In this document: in pieces, positions 9,253 through 20,119 of the stretch
Layout: each line of letters begins with the position of its first letter
Numbering within the stretch: the stretch's first letter is position 1
DNA from: Coprinus comatus
Lineage: Eukaryota; Basidiomycota; Agaricomycetes; Agaricales; Agaricaceae
Reading direction: 5' to 3'
Assembly: GCA_034638255.1 (NCBI GenBank)
Contig: JAWPGT010000001.1
Location: forward strand, 248,001 to 312,000
Length of the DNA: 64,000 nt
Program-made: the position numbers and the translations under genes
The notes under the pieces: generated by a model
Seen by the model: only the letters and a program-made list of their open reading frames with translations
Database searches by the model: none
Told to the model about the DNA's origin: nothing

Positions 9253-11159
9253 TCAGGGCTGTTCTGTGAAGACATATGCCCGCACATCATGGCTAGCAAT
9301 ATTCCCATCGAAGAAATAGTCACTAATAATGCCTTTGTCTTCATGTTTCCATAAATCTCGGACCGCATACTTCTTGTCTGCTCTGAGGTGAGGGGAGTGA
9401 GAAAGAGTGAAGTTCAGATCCACCATGCGCTCGTTGAAATTGATGTACATGATGGCAATGTGCTTTGTATCTTTATAATGTCCACTTTGAGGAAAGGTAA
9501 GTGGGATTTATGGGCTGCAACGTCAGATTCTGCTTACCTCCAATATTGAGCCGGGAAGTTGCTGTATATCAATCAATATATATATATTACTGGAATGTCC
9601 GATTTTCGTGACTCACGGATCCCATGTACCGTCTGGATTCTTGCCCCAGAAGAATGGCTTCAAAGGCTCACCAATTTCTGCGTCTTGGTTAATCGCAATA
9701 ATTTCTTTATTTAGCAGAATTTCAATTGACTCTGTGGACAATTTGGTAACCTGTGATGTATTCAGTAAATATGGGTTTGGATTTTATGTTTGGCTTACAT
9801 CCGTCCCGACGAGTAATGGTGATTTTGAAAGTGCCCATGCAGTGAAATGGCTCCTTTGTTCAGCCAGGGTGAGCGCTCCATTGCCGTTCTCAAGCATATC
9901 TAATTATGTTTTCAATTCAACTAAGTTCGAAACGTCATTCTTCAGTAATATCTCACCAAGATCATTATGTCCCCAAAAGTTGGAATAGTCTCCAATGAAA
10001 GAGGCATTATTTAATATTGCTGTTATTCTTCCCCAGTTTGCTTCAATGTCATCGAAAACTATTGTGCTCGTGAGCAAAGTTGATTGGGATGATAAATAGC
10101 TGTAAATTTACGTACTTCTCCAAGAATTCGCAATGCTTGAGCCCCACTCCCATGCATCAAAACTTTGCCATTCGACGAAAGAGTAGAAAAGCATCTTCCC
10201 AGTTTCTTGATGAACCTGCACCAATGCATCTGTCCAGCGCTTGAAGCGTTGGGGGTTTGTTCCGGTGAAGTTGCTATTGCAATTATCCATCTGAATATAC
10301 AAAGTTAATTTTCAATTTACATCATTGTTTTTGAAAGGAAAATTATTACTTTGACGTAGTCAAAACCTAACAAGACGTCAGCTTCAATTTGTTACCCAAC
10401 ATGAGGTTAATATAACTCACCCAGATCCACAAACAAACGTGCATCTTCCAGCTCATGGTATAAACTGCCTGCGAAGCCAGCACACTACAAAAATCAGAGA
10501 TATCACTGGTGGTAAAATTTTTAGTACATACCGTGGTCAACCCTAAGTCTTCCTTTATTTTTAGATATGAGATAAATATGAAATCATAGGAATAATAGCA
10601 GAACCACACTAACATATATCTATTTTTCCAGAAAATCGTCAGTAACATGTAGGCCCAGAGAGAAAAGTGTAGCATACTCCAGCTTTAAATCCCAATTCAT
10701 GCAGGAAGTCTGTGAGGTTCTTAAGCCCACCTGGAGACTAATTGAGTGCATACACCTCCTTTTCATTGGAAAACATACTTGGGAATTTGACAGGATCAGT
10801 TTGAAGGAGGCCACTGCTCGGATCACGGTTCTTCGTGAGCCAGCAATCATCGATGTTGATGAAGTTATAACCGGCGTCTAAAAAACCAAGATTCTTCATT
10901 GTGATAGCTGTGTCTCTGATCAATGCTTCATTAATATTGCAAAAAAAACGATTCCATCTCGAGGTGGCTTAGTAAACTAGTCTATGTCGCCGTATTGAAA
11001 CTCACGTATTGAAACCCATAGCCGGAGTTTTTTGAAGGCCGTTGTTCCAAGCATTCTGTTACGCGTGAGATGAGAAATTTAGTGTATTCAAATAGATGAA
11101 CTCACAGCACCGAGAGTGCAAGTGGTCAAAAGGCTTGCAACAAGTGGAAGTGATCGCAT
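9253..11159 (-). CDS. Secreted alpha-galactosidase, glycoside hydrolase family 27
   Basis: This enzyme removes alpha-1,6-linked galactose from galactomannan or raffinose sugars outside the cell. The start [18 protein letters not shown] is a signal peptide. GH27 hallmarks follow in order: [81 protein letters not shown] (the nucleophile Asp), NSWR, the acid/base region [13 protein letters not shown], and SPLLVGTD. The C-terminal beta domain ends [11 protein letters not shown]. It has about ten exons, most small. One appears to be only 6 bp (10614-10619, encoding Ile-Tyr), needed to restore the conserved GIYEDLG motif. It sits next to two other secreted-protein genes on the same strand. Exact exon edges in the middle are by eye. 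Confidence 0.9.
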
Positions 11160-11684
11160 TTTCGAAAATCGAGGCTCGAGCTACAGAGATCTGTGCAAGA
11201 AAACGGCCTTTATAGGTTGCTTCATGTGAGGCAACCAATGGACCTGGAGAAACAATGCATGTGAGAATCGTGGGCGGTGGTTTCTGTAGCATATGACCCT
11301 CGCCATGAAGGCCGAGCGAATGTTTCAAGGCTCGCCTTCTCGTGAGAGATTCGGTTGGGGTGCTCGTATATTTCTTGATTGCCTGTATATCCACAAAGTA
11401 TACCCTGTGCGCCTGAGCCCGTCGAGTACATGTGGTTGAAGTCATTGGCGAGAGAGAAGCAGTTTATGTAAATTAGTGCATGAGTCTACAATCAATGTGT
11501 TATTGTACTGGAGACCGCCTTCGGCGCTCCAGACCTCACGTAGTGGGTTTGCGCGTGGTGTTCATTTATTATGCATGTTTAACATAATAAGTAAGTATAA
11601 TTAAAGAAAGAGTATCCTTGTGGACGAATGAATCATTTCATCACGTGAAAGTCGACCCAGCCTGGACCTCACTACGTTGGGTGA
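11160..11684. other. Divergent promoter region, alpha-galactosidase / EXO5
   Basis: About 525 bp separates the two start codons, which point away from each other. The alpha-galactosidase TATA box is the only element recognised. Open frames inside are short and not protein-like. Confidence 0.55.
11209..11214 (-). promoter_or_regulatory. TATA box of alpha-galactosidase gene
   Basis: The minus strand reads CCTATAAAGGCC, about 50 bp upstream of the start codon at 11159. The position suits a core promoter. Confidence 0.5.
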
Positions 11685-13747
11685 TTGTATCCTTGTATGC
11701 TGACTCGTAACAATTGGCTTCTCAGGTTTTTCGGCCAAAGCTCGCACACTTCTTCGAACTATCTACCCGCCAAACTGAAACGAAAGGCTACCACTATTGA
11801 ACAGGCCTCAAGTGAGCTGGCTTCTAACAATATATCATTAACATGCCCACGCCCCTTAGTGTCTGAACCAGATGTTGATGAATTTTCTGGTTATGACTTC
11901 TCGGAGTTCACTGAACATGATTTCGCGCAAATCGACGCTGAAATTGATAGCAAACACCTCCCAAAGGTGACCATTGCCTATGATTCAGAACTTCCCAAAC
12001 TCTCACATTTGGCACACCTAAACCGACAAAGGAAGTTGCGTAAAATGGAATCCAGCCCTTTGCAACGCTACCGCAACTACGGTATCCTTTCTGTGACAGA
12101 CCTTGTGTCTCCGACTTGGTACTTCGACTCATTTATTACATCACATGTGTTTTCTCAAGTCTTCTAGGTGTGAAGTACAATTTGATTATGGATTGCGAGG
12201 CAAGCGATCCAGACCCGTCAAAGATCGCCCGGCTACTTTTAGATCCGCCTTGGGTAAAGAGATCAAGATTAACAAAGGTGTTGCAGTGAAAAATGAAGTT
12301 ACGACAACCAAAGGCAACGTATGTGTTAACCCTCTTACATTGCCTTCGCGTTATTCTGACATGCTATTCAGGAAGTTCACAAGTCATTAGAACGTGAAGT
12401 AAAAGGTCCTGAGGTAATGGTAGATATCACGATGCCCGAAGAGCGATGGGCGCTACGGTAAGGTCTTTTCTCTATCTTCGTGCATCATTCTTTTTAATTA
12501 GTTCTGTGGATTAGTTTGGTGAATATGATTGCTTGTCTAAGAGGCATGAAAGAACGGAGCTTGACGGTAAAGATAGCCGAACTCTGGTTTTTTAGTTTCT
12601 AATAGTACATTAGCGAGAAATGCCTGTTTTTGGCGTTGAAGATGATAAAATCATTGTTGGAATAATCGTAGGTAGCATTATCTCCCTCCCCTTCATATTG
12701 CAACTTATCTCTACGACAGGATGAAATCCACTACCAGCCCGTGGAAAACCTCACCAAGTCTACGGTAACTTCTTCTCAGACCCTACTAGAGATTTCTTCT
12801 CCGAGTCAAACCCAAAATGGCGACACGAACCATTACAAGCTTCAGCTAATTGATACTAAGACCAGAAGAACATTCTCTATTCCCCCACCTGAAGATATGC
12901 TTTCTTCTCGTTTGCAGCTCATGATGTATCATCGGTTATTGTCTAGACTGGTTTCTGTCAATCGTCCCTTCGATTTTGCACATTTCTGGCAAATAAGTGG
13001 TGTTGATCCTGAATGCAGGCTCTCGACAAAATTCATCATTCAAGCTGGTCTTCTGGCGGATAATAACGAATTTCAAGTTCTCAGCTTGGGCGATTTGTCT
13101 ATTTACTGGAATGATCTCGTCCATCAACTAAATATTGTTGGCGTCAGTGATGAGCTACAGCTGATTTATCGTCTGCAACCAAACATCAACGCTGTAATTC
13201 CTGCTAGCGTATACTCTGAGAAGGAGGCTCTTTCCATAGCGATTGAGGCGAGTTTGACTGAATCTCGCGCAGGCAATTCAGCCACTGCAACTAGTTCCAC
13301 GTCCGAAAGAGGTCAGTTTTCAGTTTTGGTTGAACTCCCACCAGCTCAGTACATACTCACTGCTCGAATTTTAGATCCGAATAAAGGGCTTGAGAACAAA
13401 CCTTGCCCTGCTATTAAAACCAAAACCTCAAAGGATCAATTCACCTTGGTCGGAACCAAAACATTTAACTATGACCCTGATCTCCTGTCGGCACATCTCA
13501 CGGACGTTCTAGGCTATTGGCGGGGGTTGCGGAATCCTAAAGGTGTACCTGTCCAACTTGCGAGAAGATGCCAGTAAGTGATACAACGTCGAGCTCTTTC
13601 GGGACCTCAATTTACCCTAACATCAACATCAGGACTTGCGAATATCTTGACGACTGCGAGTGGAGAGAAGAGCGAGCAAAGGATTTTAGAGAACAAGCAC
13701 TACTCAAGCGCGAGGGATCCGGACCTGGCACGCCAATTAGTATGTAA
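11685..13747 (+). CDS. EXO5: Exonuclease V (EXO5/DEM1), Fe-S single-strand DNA exonuclease
   Basis: EXO5 is a single-strand-specific DNA exonuclease of the PD-(D/E)XK fold, acting in mitochondrial DNA maintenance in yeast and in nuclear repair in animals. Seven exons: 11685-12118, 12168-12318, 12372-12457, 12515-12566, 12614-12667, 12720-13573 and 13633-13747. Key parts are SVTDLVSPTWCEVQFDYGL (first cluster Cys), EVHKSLERE, VGIIDEIHY, LQLIDTKTRR (catalytic Asp and Lys), and RRCQTCEYLDDCEWRE with the last three Cys of the 4Fe-4S cluster. All four cluster cysteines are present. A long insert (about residues 340-440) separates the catalytic core from the C-terminal cysteines. The N-terminus MYPCMLTRNNWLLRFFGQSS is basic and could be a mitochondrial presequence. 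The start choice is moderately certain. Confidence 0.92.
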
Positions 13748-14085
13748 GGGTCAGTAATTTATTTTCGTATTTGCTTGACCTCGAGAGTCGGGAGATACTT
13801 TGTACATATGTATATTTAGAAACATCAATCTACTTAACCAAGTTATGACTGATGGTTGTTGTTTTTTGATATATTTGTCTGATTACATCCATTCGCGCCC
13901 AATGCCAGACGCTCCGCGGAAGACCTCTGGGAACGTTGTCGTGTTGTATGTCCAGATAGTTGGTTACGGCAAAACGCGTTGTGGAGCCTAACATAAACGT
14001 TCTGCCGCCCCACCGTCAGAGTCACACAAATCACGATACTCACCTTTACACTTCTACACTACAACTCTGTCTAATCAGATTCAAT
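13748..14085. other. Intergenic region EXO5 / Ctr
   Basis: About 340 bp in the same transcriptional direction, covering the EXO5 3' end and the promoter of the copper-transporter-like gene. No element recognised. Confidence 0.5.
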
Positions 14086-15102
14086 ATGCATAGTATGGAT
14101 AAATGGGAGTCCCATCTTCACTGGACTTTTCGTGAAGAACATATCCTGCTACCATCTCTCATCCTTAACTCTTTCCCTAATTTCATCCTGGCGATGGTCC
14201 TAGTGGCTTGTATATGTCTCCTTGAAAGGTGTGCATGTCAAGTTTATTCCTTTTATTAGATTTCTGACTATTTGTTTTTTCATTCAAGGTTCTCCGTACT
14301 CTTGTTAGAATCCCATTGGACTCCTCGCTTTATTTCCCACTCAAAATTGCGTAAAATTTTCTGGCGAACTATTATCTATTGGATTGGTACCTTTCTCCGT
14401 TTGTGAGTGACTCCAATAGTGTTATAATATTTGCTTCTATGCTAACGCCCTCGATATCCAGATGTTATATGTTGGCCGCTATGTCATTTCACCTTGGGTT
14501 AGATTCTTTGTTACATATTCTCGTTTAGTTCTGACAACCTATTATCAGGTTGGTTTTAGTCATTGTAAGCTAACTCAATTCTATTTGCCTATATGTCCAA
14601 TTTACCGACTCGAGTTCTAGGTTACAAGCCTATCTACAGGCCAATTCTTAAGTGAGTATTGGAAATCAGGAAACAATGTTCATCATTTGAGGTAAGTATT
14701 CTTGGCTCGGTCTCATATCTAATTAATTTTTTATCTGGTATTAGTGATGATGATGAATCTCAAGTATCATTGATACATGCCCAAGCATTATGCCCCCTTG
14801 ATTTCCATGGAAGCGAAGGATCTGGCCAATACAGCCGCGTACGAACAAAACCTAAACCTAAAATTTTCATCCATCCTGCAGACTCGAACATAGCTCGCGC
14901 AGAAGCAGTAGCTCTAAAGCTTGGTATCGGGAATGATGATCAAGAGCATGAACAAGGTGAAGTGGATAGCGAGACAGGGGCAGGTCAAATGTCGGCAGGA
15001 AAGTCGAAAACAATAGGAAGTAGGCATAGGAGGACGAATGGCTTTCAGGGAGAAGACAAATACTTAATGGGAGAGTCGGATTCGGGGTGTGAGTCATCGT
15101 GA
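14086..15102 (+). CDS. Ctr-family copper transporter-like membrane protein
   Basis: Ctr proteins are three-helix trimers that import Cu(I). Six exons: 14086-14228, 14289-14402, 14462-14497, 14549-14564 (16 bp), 14621-14691 and 14745-15102. The N-terminus MHSMDKWESHLHW has two Met and two His that could bind copper, but is far shorter than Met-rich yeast Ctr1. TM1 is FILAMVLVACICLL. A linker rich in aromatic and basic residues follows. TM2 carries the family MxxxM signature as YMLAAMSFHLG, and TM3 reads LVIVTSLSTGQFL. The cytosolic tail of about 130 residues is acidic and hydrophilic (ESDSGCESS at the end) and has no Cys-His cluster. The MxxxM motif and the topology support the call. A vacuolar Ctr2-type role is possible given the short N-terminus. 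Confidence 0.75.
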
Positions 15103-15213
15103 TATGGACCTAGATATCTAAATACATAGCGGATTGTAATTAATGCGTGTATAATCCTGCCAAAGTTGTTTCCTTGAAAAACATGATTATAAACCCTTCA
15201 AAATTCAAAATAA

Positions 15214-18200
15214 TCATGGATTAGTTCCCGACCCAGGAACAAGGCCTGCTCGTTTTGGGGGTACTAAACTGGTACGCTTGGCTAAAATGGCATTGCGAGA
15301 GGCTTCAGCTTCAGCGGATTTCCGTTGCCACTGGTCGATAAGCTTTCCAACTCCTTGGTATGGTCGTTCTGGAGATGCTGCTACGTCATTGGTGGTATTA
15401 TATGTGGTGGCGGCTTCATCCGAGGATTGTCGTGTGGGATCTTCGGAAGAAACAGTGAATTGACGTTTTGGATTTGTTAGACCAGGAAGCTTGATCGGTG
15501 CTGTATGCGTAATGGATTTTGCTCGTGTACGGGAAGCTATGTGTTCGACTTCGGGAATAGCTTCTGGTTTGTCAGCCACTGATTTCCGGGTGTGTAATTG
15601 TGTGCGAGCGTTAGTAACTGAAGACGAAACTTTGTGTCTGGTCAAGTCATTTGAAAGAATTTGCGGAGTGCTGAGACCAGGTAGTGCAACTGCTATCCTG
15701 AGATTGGGTTTGGCGGTAACGACTCGGGTAGTAACCGGATCCTGTAAATTATCTCTTGTAACAGGAGGTGGCCTATTAGTGTTGACCGGCGAGGGAGGAG
15801 CCGCGGCCACAGTGACTCTTCCACTTGTTTGAATTGCTTCGAAACGTTGAACCATATCAGTTATGGATGTCCGGCGATCACGGGGTTTGGGCTCCTCTGG
15901 TGGTAGCAAAGATGTAGAGGGAACAGAGGGACTATCTGCAGCCTTTGTTGGGAAAACGAACATTGACTGAGGTCGGGAACGACCTTTTGCCGGGGATGGA
16001 GGTACGGCATTTGGTGATATACGCGAGGTTTTCTCGTTACCTGATGAAATGGGCGACCAACTTGGGGTGTTGGAAGATACGGACGAGCGGGCTGGAATGT
16101 TTGAAGTGGAAGTCTTGGGGGTGGGCGATGCAGTTTGTGGGATGGAAAGGTAGGATGGCTTCAGAGGGGGAATAGTATTTTTTTTGAGCATAGCAGAACT
16201 TTCTGATTGTTTTTCTTTTGGCCCAACAGTAGCTCCTCCCCAAAGATCGACCAGATCATGTACAGAAGATTGACGACCTCTTCGTTTGGTGTGCGAACCC
16301 TGCTGCGGGACAGCACTACGAGCGGTTGGATCCTCGGGCCCTTCATCACTGCTTGATGAAGATTCAATTTTATCATTCTCAGTTTGTCCCGCACTTGGGA
16401 ATGTTGTCGTTACTGGACTCCAGTTATCCGTTAAAGACTGTGCTTGGTGTGTTGCTGCGGTATCAATTTCTGGGAATGATTTGATAAACTGAGACACAGT
16501 TGGGGAATCTGCTTGCACAGTAGATTTTTCCTGGGCCCTTGGTGGTGTAGGGGTATGTCCCTGCAGAGGAACAGTACCCTCGACGAAATCATTTGCTTCA
16601 ATGACAGACGCACGCTTGCTTGGTGAATCACGAATCTTGAATATATCACCTCCTAGTCTTGACTCAAGGAATGGCCGCGACGGAATTATCAAGTCACTTT
16701 CCCCTGTCAACCAATCCTGCGACCTGACGGAATGGTCGATAACCGGAGGCGAAGGTCGGATCGAAGAGTCAGATATCTTTGGGGTCGAAGTCGAACTGGT
16801 TGTTGTAGATCGATTAGGCATCAGAGGGCGGATAGGTACCAGCTTCTCTGAGCTTAGTAGGGAAGGAGAACCGAAGTGAGACCGCTCGGACCCAGACTTT
16901 TCCTGCCTTTGTGGGGCAGGTATTTCTTGTGCCTTCCTCAAGCGACTCTCTTTGATATCACGTAGCCCAACCGGTTGCTCAGAGCGTGTTGTGTCTCCCA
17001 AAGTGGTAGGTTTGGTTCCATGTTTGAGTCCAGTGCTCTCATTGCTCACTTTCTTTGGTCTCGGGGGCAGCGCAGGAGTTTCTGATGAAATTGCTGGTTT
17101 GCCTTCTACTTTATCACCCGCATCGGGTGACAAGGACTTAGAACCAGAAAAAGCGGCATCCAATTCCGCAAGGGATGGGAAACGCGACTCTGCAGATGAA
17201 TCCTTAATGTTTAACGACTTGTGCAGCACCCATCCAGATGAATCTGGCTCAAGAGGGCGCAGAGGTGGTATAGGTGAAACTCTGGGAGTGTGTGTTTTGG
17301 GTCTAAGCCTAGGAGAAGGAGAAGGCCGGATCGGCCGGTTGACAGTCGTGGTGTTGACAACTGCCAAACCAGTACGGAACTTTCTTGCCTCGCCGAGAGT
17401 AGGCGCTGGTTTATTAGTAGACACCATGAGCCCTAAACCCTCAAAAGCGTCTCTCTCTCCTGATGGACGTTTTGATGAATCACTCTTGAGCTTCTGTATC
17501 TCACCATTTGGTGTCAACGTTGCATGGGTAAGGTATTAAGTTTCGGAGAGTATGTTTGTGGTCGAGGGTGAGGAGGGGTGGATAATAAAGGCTTGTCTTT
17601 GTTCACATTCGCACTAGCCCAAAGTTTTTGCGCAAAATCATCGTTAAACCCTATTCCAGACGGAGATGACGCTTTGGTTTGTTTGTCGATTCCTGGAGCT
17701 GGAGTTATGTTCCATGCGTCATCATTCCCTCCGTTTCTTTGGTTAACCGGAGGAGTAGGTTTGGATATTGCGGTATTTCGAGCTGCTTTATCGACATCAT
17801 GTTTAAGGGGTGTTGAAGGTCTCGATGTGCCGGTTGTGGGTTTTGGTCGTCCACGCCGCTCCGAAACCACAGTCACTTCCGAAGAACTTGCCACTTTTAC
17901 TTGAAGACTGGGTTGCGGTGAGCGACGGTAGGTTACAACGCCGTCCAGAGGATTAGCCTTGAGCTCAGATTGGCGAGGAGAGAGAGGTGTAGGTGCTGGG
18001 GGTGGGTAGTTGTATGGTGACTTGGTCCCGCGTAACGTATGAACATGAGAAAGAAGTTCAAAAACAGTTGGTCGTTGTGACCCGTGCTCACGCAGCATGG
18101 AACCTAACAGGAGAGATTGTCAGGTACGCAAAAGTAGAATATCAAAGGATCACGAACTGATGAGGTGCATCATTTGTTGCGAGTAAACAGGATATGATGG

Positions 18201-19152
18201 AAATCTATACTGGACATTCAATATAGCAAGCGGCCCGTGTTCTTCGAAAGGTGTGGTATAGTAACAGAGTTTATAGAGCAATACTCCAAGTGCCCAGACA
18301 TCACTCTTCTCGTCAATCGGCCTCCTGCTGTGTAGATCAATCATTTCTGGAGCTCGGTATTGGAGGGTTGTGTGTCGGTTCAAATCAGCTTCCAGTGCTT
18401 GCACTTCCTGTGTGTTAACAGGGGATTTGGTGATAGTGGATGCAGAGCCAAAATCACAAAGTTTGTAGGACGTGGCAGACGATTGGAGGATATTCTCCAC
18501 TTTAAGATCGCGATGTAGAAGGGGTGGTCGAGAGTTATGCATATGCGCAACGCCCTCACAGACTTCCACAAATATCTGTAGAATTTCTGCTTCTGTCAAT
18601 CTTTCGCGTAGGCGACGATTCATCATGTCGATTATTCCACCACCTGTCGAAAAAAGTCAGGTTTGAACATCAGAATTATGAGACGCCAATGTACCGGGGC
18701 AAAACTCCATGAGAATATAAACCTCGTAGGCACCATTTGGCATACGGGCCCACGCTGCATCGATCAAGTAGACGATATTTGGATGCCCCCTTAACAATCT
18801 CTGAAAAACAAGGTGAACACAGACTCAAGTCAAGAACATAAAGGATGCACCATAACATCAACCTCTTTCTTCACTTCCGTCAACATCGCCTCGCTCGTGA
18901 CAACGATGTGTTTAAGAACATGATGTGTCGTGTTGTAAACTGCTGTCTGCGTTCGAACGAGATACACTTGCGCAAAACCACCTGAGTCACATAGAGATTA
19001 TGTGCGTAGTCAATGGCATTTGTCTTGGTTTACCGACCTTGTGAAAGATACCGCTCAACGGTGACCGTATATTTATTGACTGCAATGGTCTGCCCAGGCA
19101 TCAGGGCGCCTTTATGTTGTGTATAAGCATGATATGCTTGTTGGGTGGTCAT
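15214..19152 (-). CDS. Ark/Prk (NAK family) serine/threonine protein kinase
   Basis: This is related to yeast Ark1/Prk1/Akl1 and animal AAK1/GAK, which phosphorylate endocytic adaptors at cortical actin patches. The kinase domain is N-terminal: glycine loop LSQGGFAQVYL, Lys in HVLKHIV, helix C in KKEVDVMRLL, HRDLKVEN, DFGSAS, YRAPEMIDL and DEKSDVWALGVLLYKLCY. The rest, about 750 residues, is Pro/Ser-rich and likely disordered, with many PxxP stretches. ERDAFEGLGLMV follows the kinase and is typical of this family. A 59-bp intron at 17460-17518 changes reading frame between exons ending LPMQ and starting ERDAF. The start MTTQQAYHAYTQHKG is well supported. There are about six exons, and the last is over 2 kb, long for this locus. 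It faces the Ctr gene with 111 bp between stops. Confidence 0.92.
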
Positions 19153-19361
19153 TGGAATGTATTACGAAATAAATGGGATGAGATGAACTAGAAGAAAGCA
19201 GGGAGCATTGACGGGAAGACTGTGAGTGTGTGCTTGCTCTGTATGCCATGAACAAGATCAATTTGGAATCCAGCACTACACGTGACCCACACCTTATGCA
19301 CTTTCATGTAATCGATTACACTTAAACAACAGACAGCTTATACTATTCGTCGAACTAACCA

Positions 19362-19938
19362 TTACTTAGGAAGAGCAGCAACACATTCAATCTCAACCAA
19401 CGCATCTAGGGGCAGGGCAGCAACCCCGACGCAGGTACGTGCGGGTGGGCTTTCCCTCCCAAAGAACTTCCGATCAATAATCAATAAGCATAATGATTCA
19501 AGTTCATGCACAACTTTCCCTACCTCAACATAAACCTCGTTCATGGCCTTGAAGTCACTCTTTAGGTTGGACAGATAGATGTTAACTTTGATAACATTCT
19601 CGACACTTGTTCCAGAAGCTCGCAAGATTTTGCCAATGTTTTCAAGGGCAGCGCGCTGTAGGAGGTGATGTTAACACAATGTACTCGATGACAAGGAAAG
19701 CAGAGATGAGATTCCCCACCGTTTCAGCTTGGACACCGCCCGCAACTAACTTTGAGTCCCGATCGCATCCAATGCTTCCGGATAGATAAACAAATCCATT
19801 GGACTTCACAGCCTGTGCTGAAACGACTATCAATGCAAACACAAGGGACGACGAGTTGACTCACTCACACAAGACTGGCAAAGGAGGAAGAGCGTCTTCA
19901 GTAAAAACCTTCTGTCTGAGGGGTGTAGATTCGGCCAT
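19362..19938 (-). CDS. RidA/YjgF/UK114-family imine deaminase
   Basis: RidA proteins hydrolyse reactive 2-aminoacrylate imines released by PLP enzymes such as threonine dehydratase. Exons read MAESTPLRQKVFTED, then SQAVKSNGFVYLSGSIGCD, then a block with ENIGKILRASGTSVENVIKV and YLSNLKSDFKAMNEVYVE, and finally FFGRESPPARTCVGVAALP-LDALVEIECVAALPK. The Arg of PPARTCVGV corresponds to the catalytic Arg of active members, so it is probably a true deaminase. The length of about 130 residues is standard. There is no mitochondrial presequence, which suggests a cytosolic form like yeast Hmf1 rather than Mmf1. Three introns. It lies between the kinase and SYO1 on the same strand with short spacers. Confidence 0.92.
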
Positions 19939-20119
19939 GATAATCGTGGTTTCTTAGAATATAGGTTCTTCTCGGTGAGAAAAATCGCATTTTGTACAGA
20001 ATATATATCTATTCTTCCGCGTGATCTCATGTGATGAACATTTGCAAGAAAAACGTGCTCGTATGTGCAGATGATATGCGTAGAAGTGAAAAAAAATCAT
20101 ATTTCACATCTCTACTGGA

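Noticed and set aside
11059..11445. Minus frame MTSTTCTRRAQAHRVYF upstream of alpha-galactosidase
   Set aside because: It lies across the promoter, TATA box and signal-peptide exon in a different frame from the GH27 protein.
16952..17539. Plus-strand open frame of 195 codons
   Set aside because: It lies antisense to the low-complexity Ser/Pro tail of the Ark/Prk kinase. The minus-strand frame is clearly the coding one, and the plus-strand product is compositionally biased.
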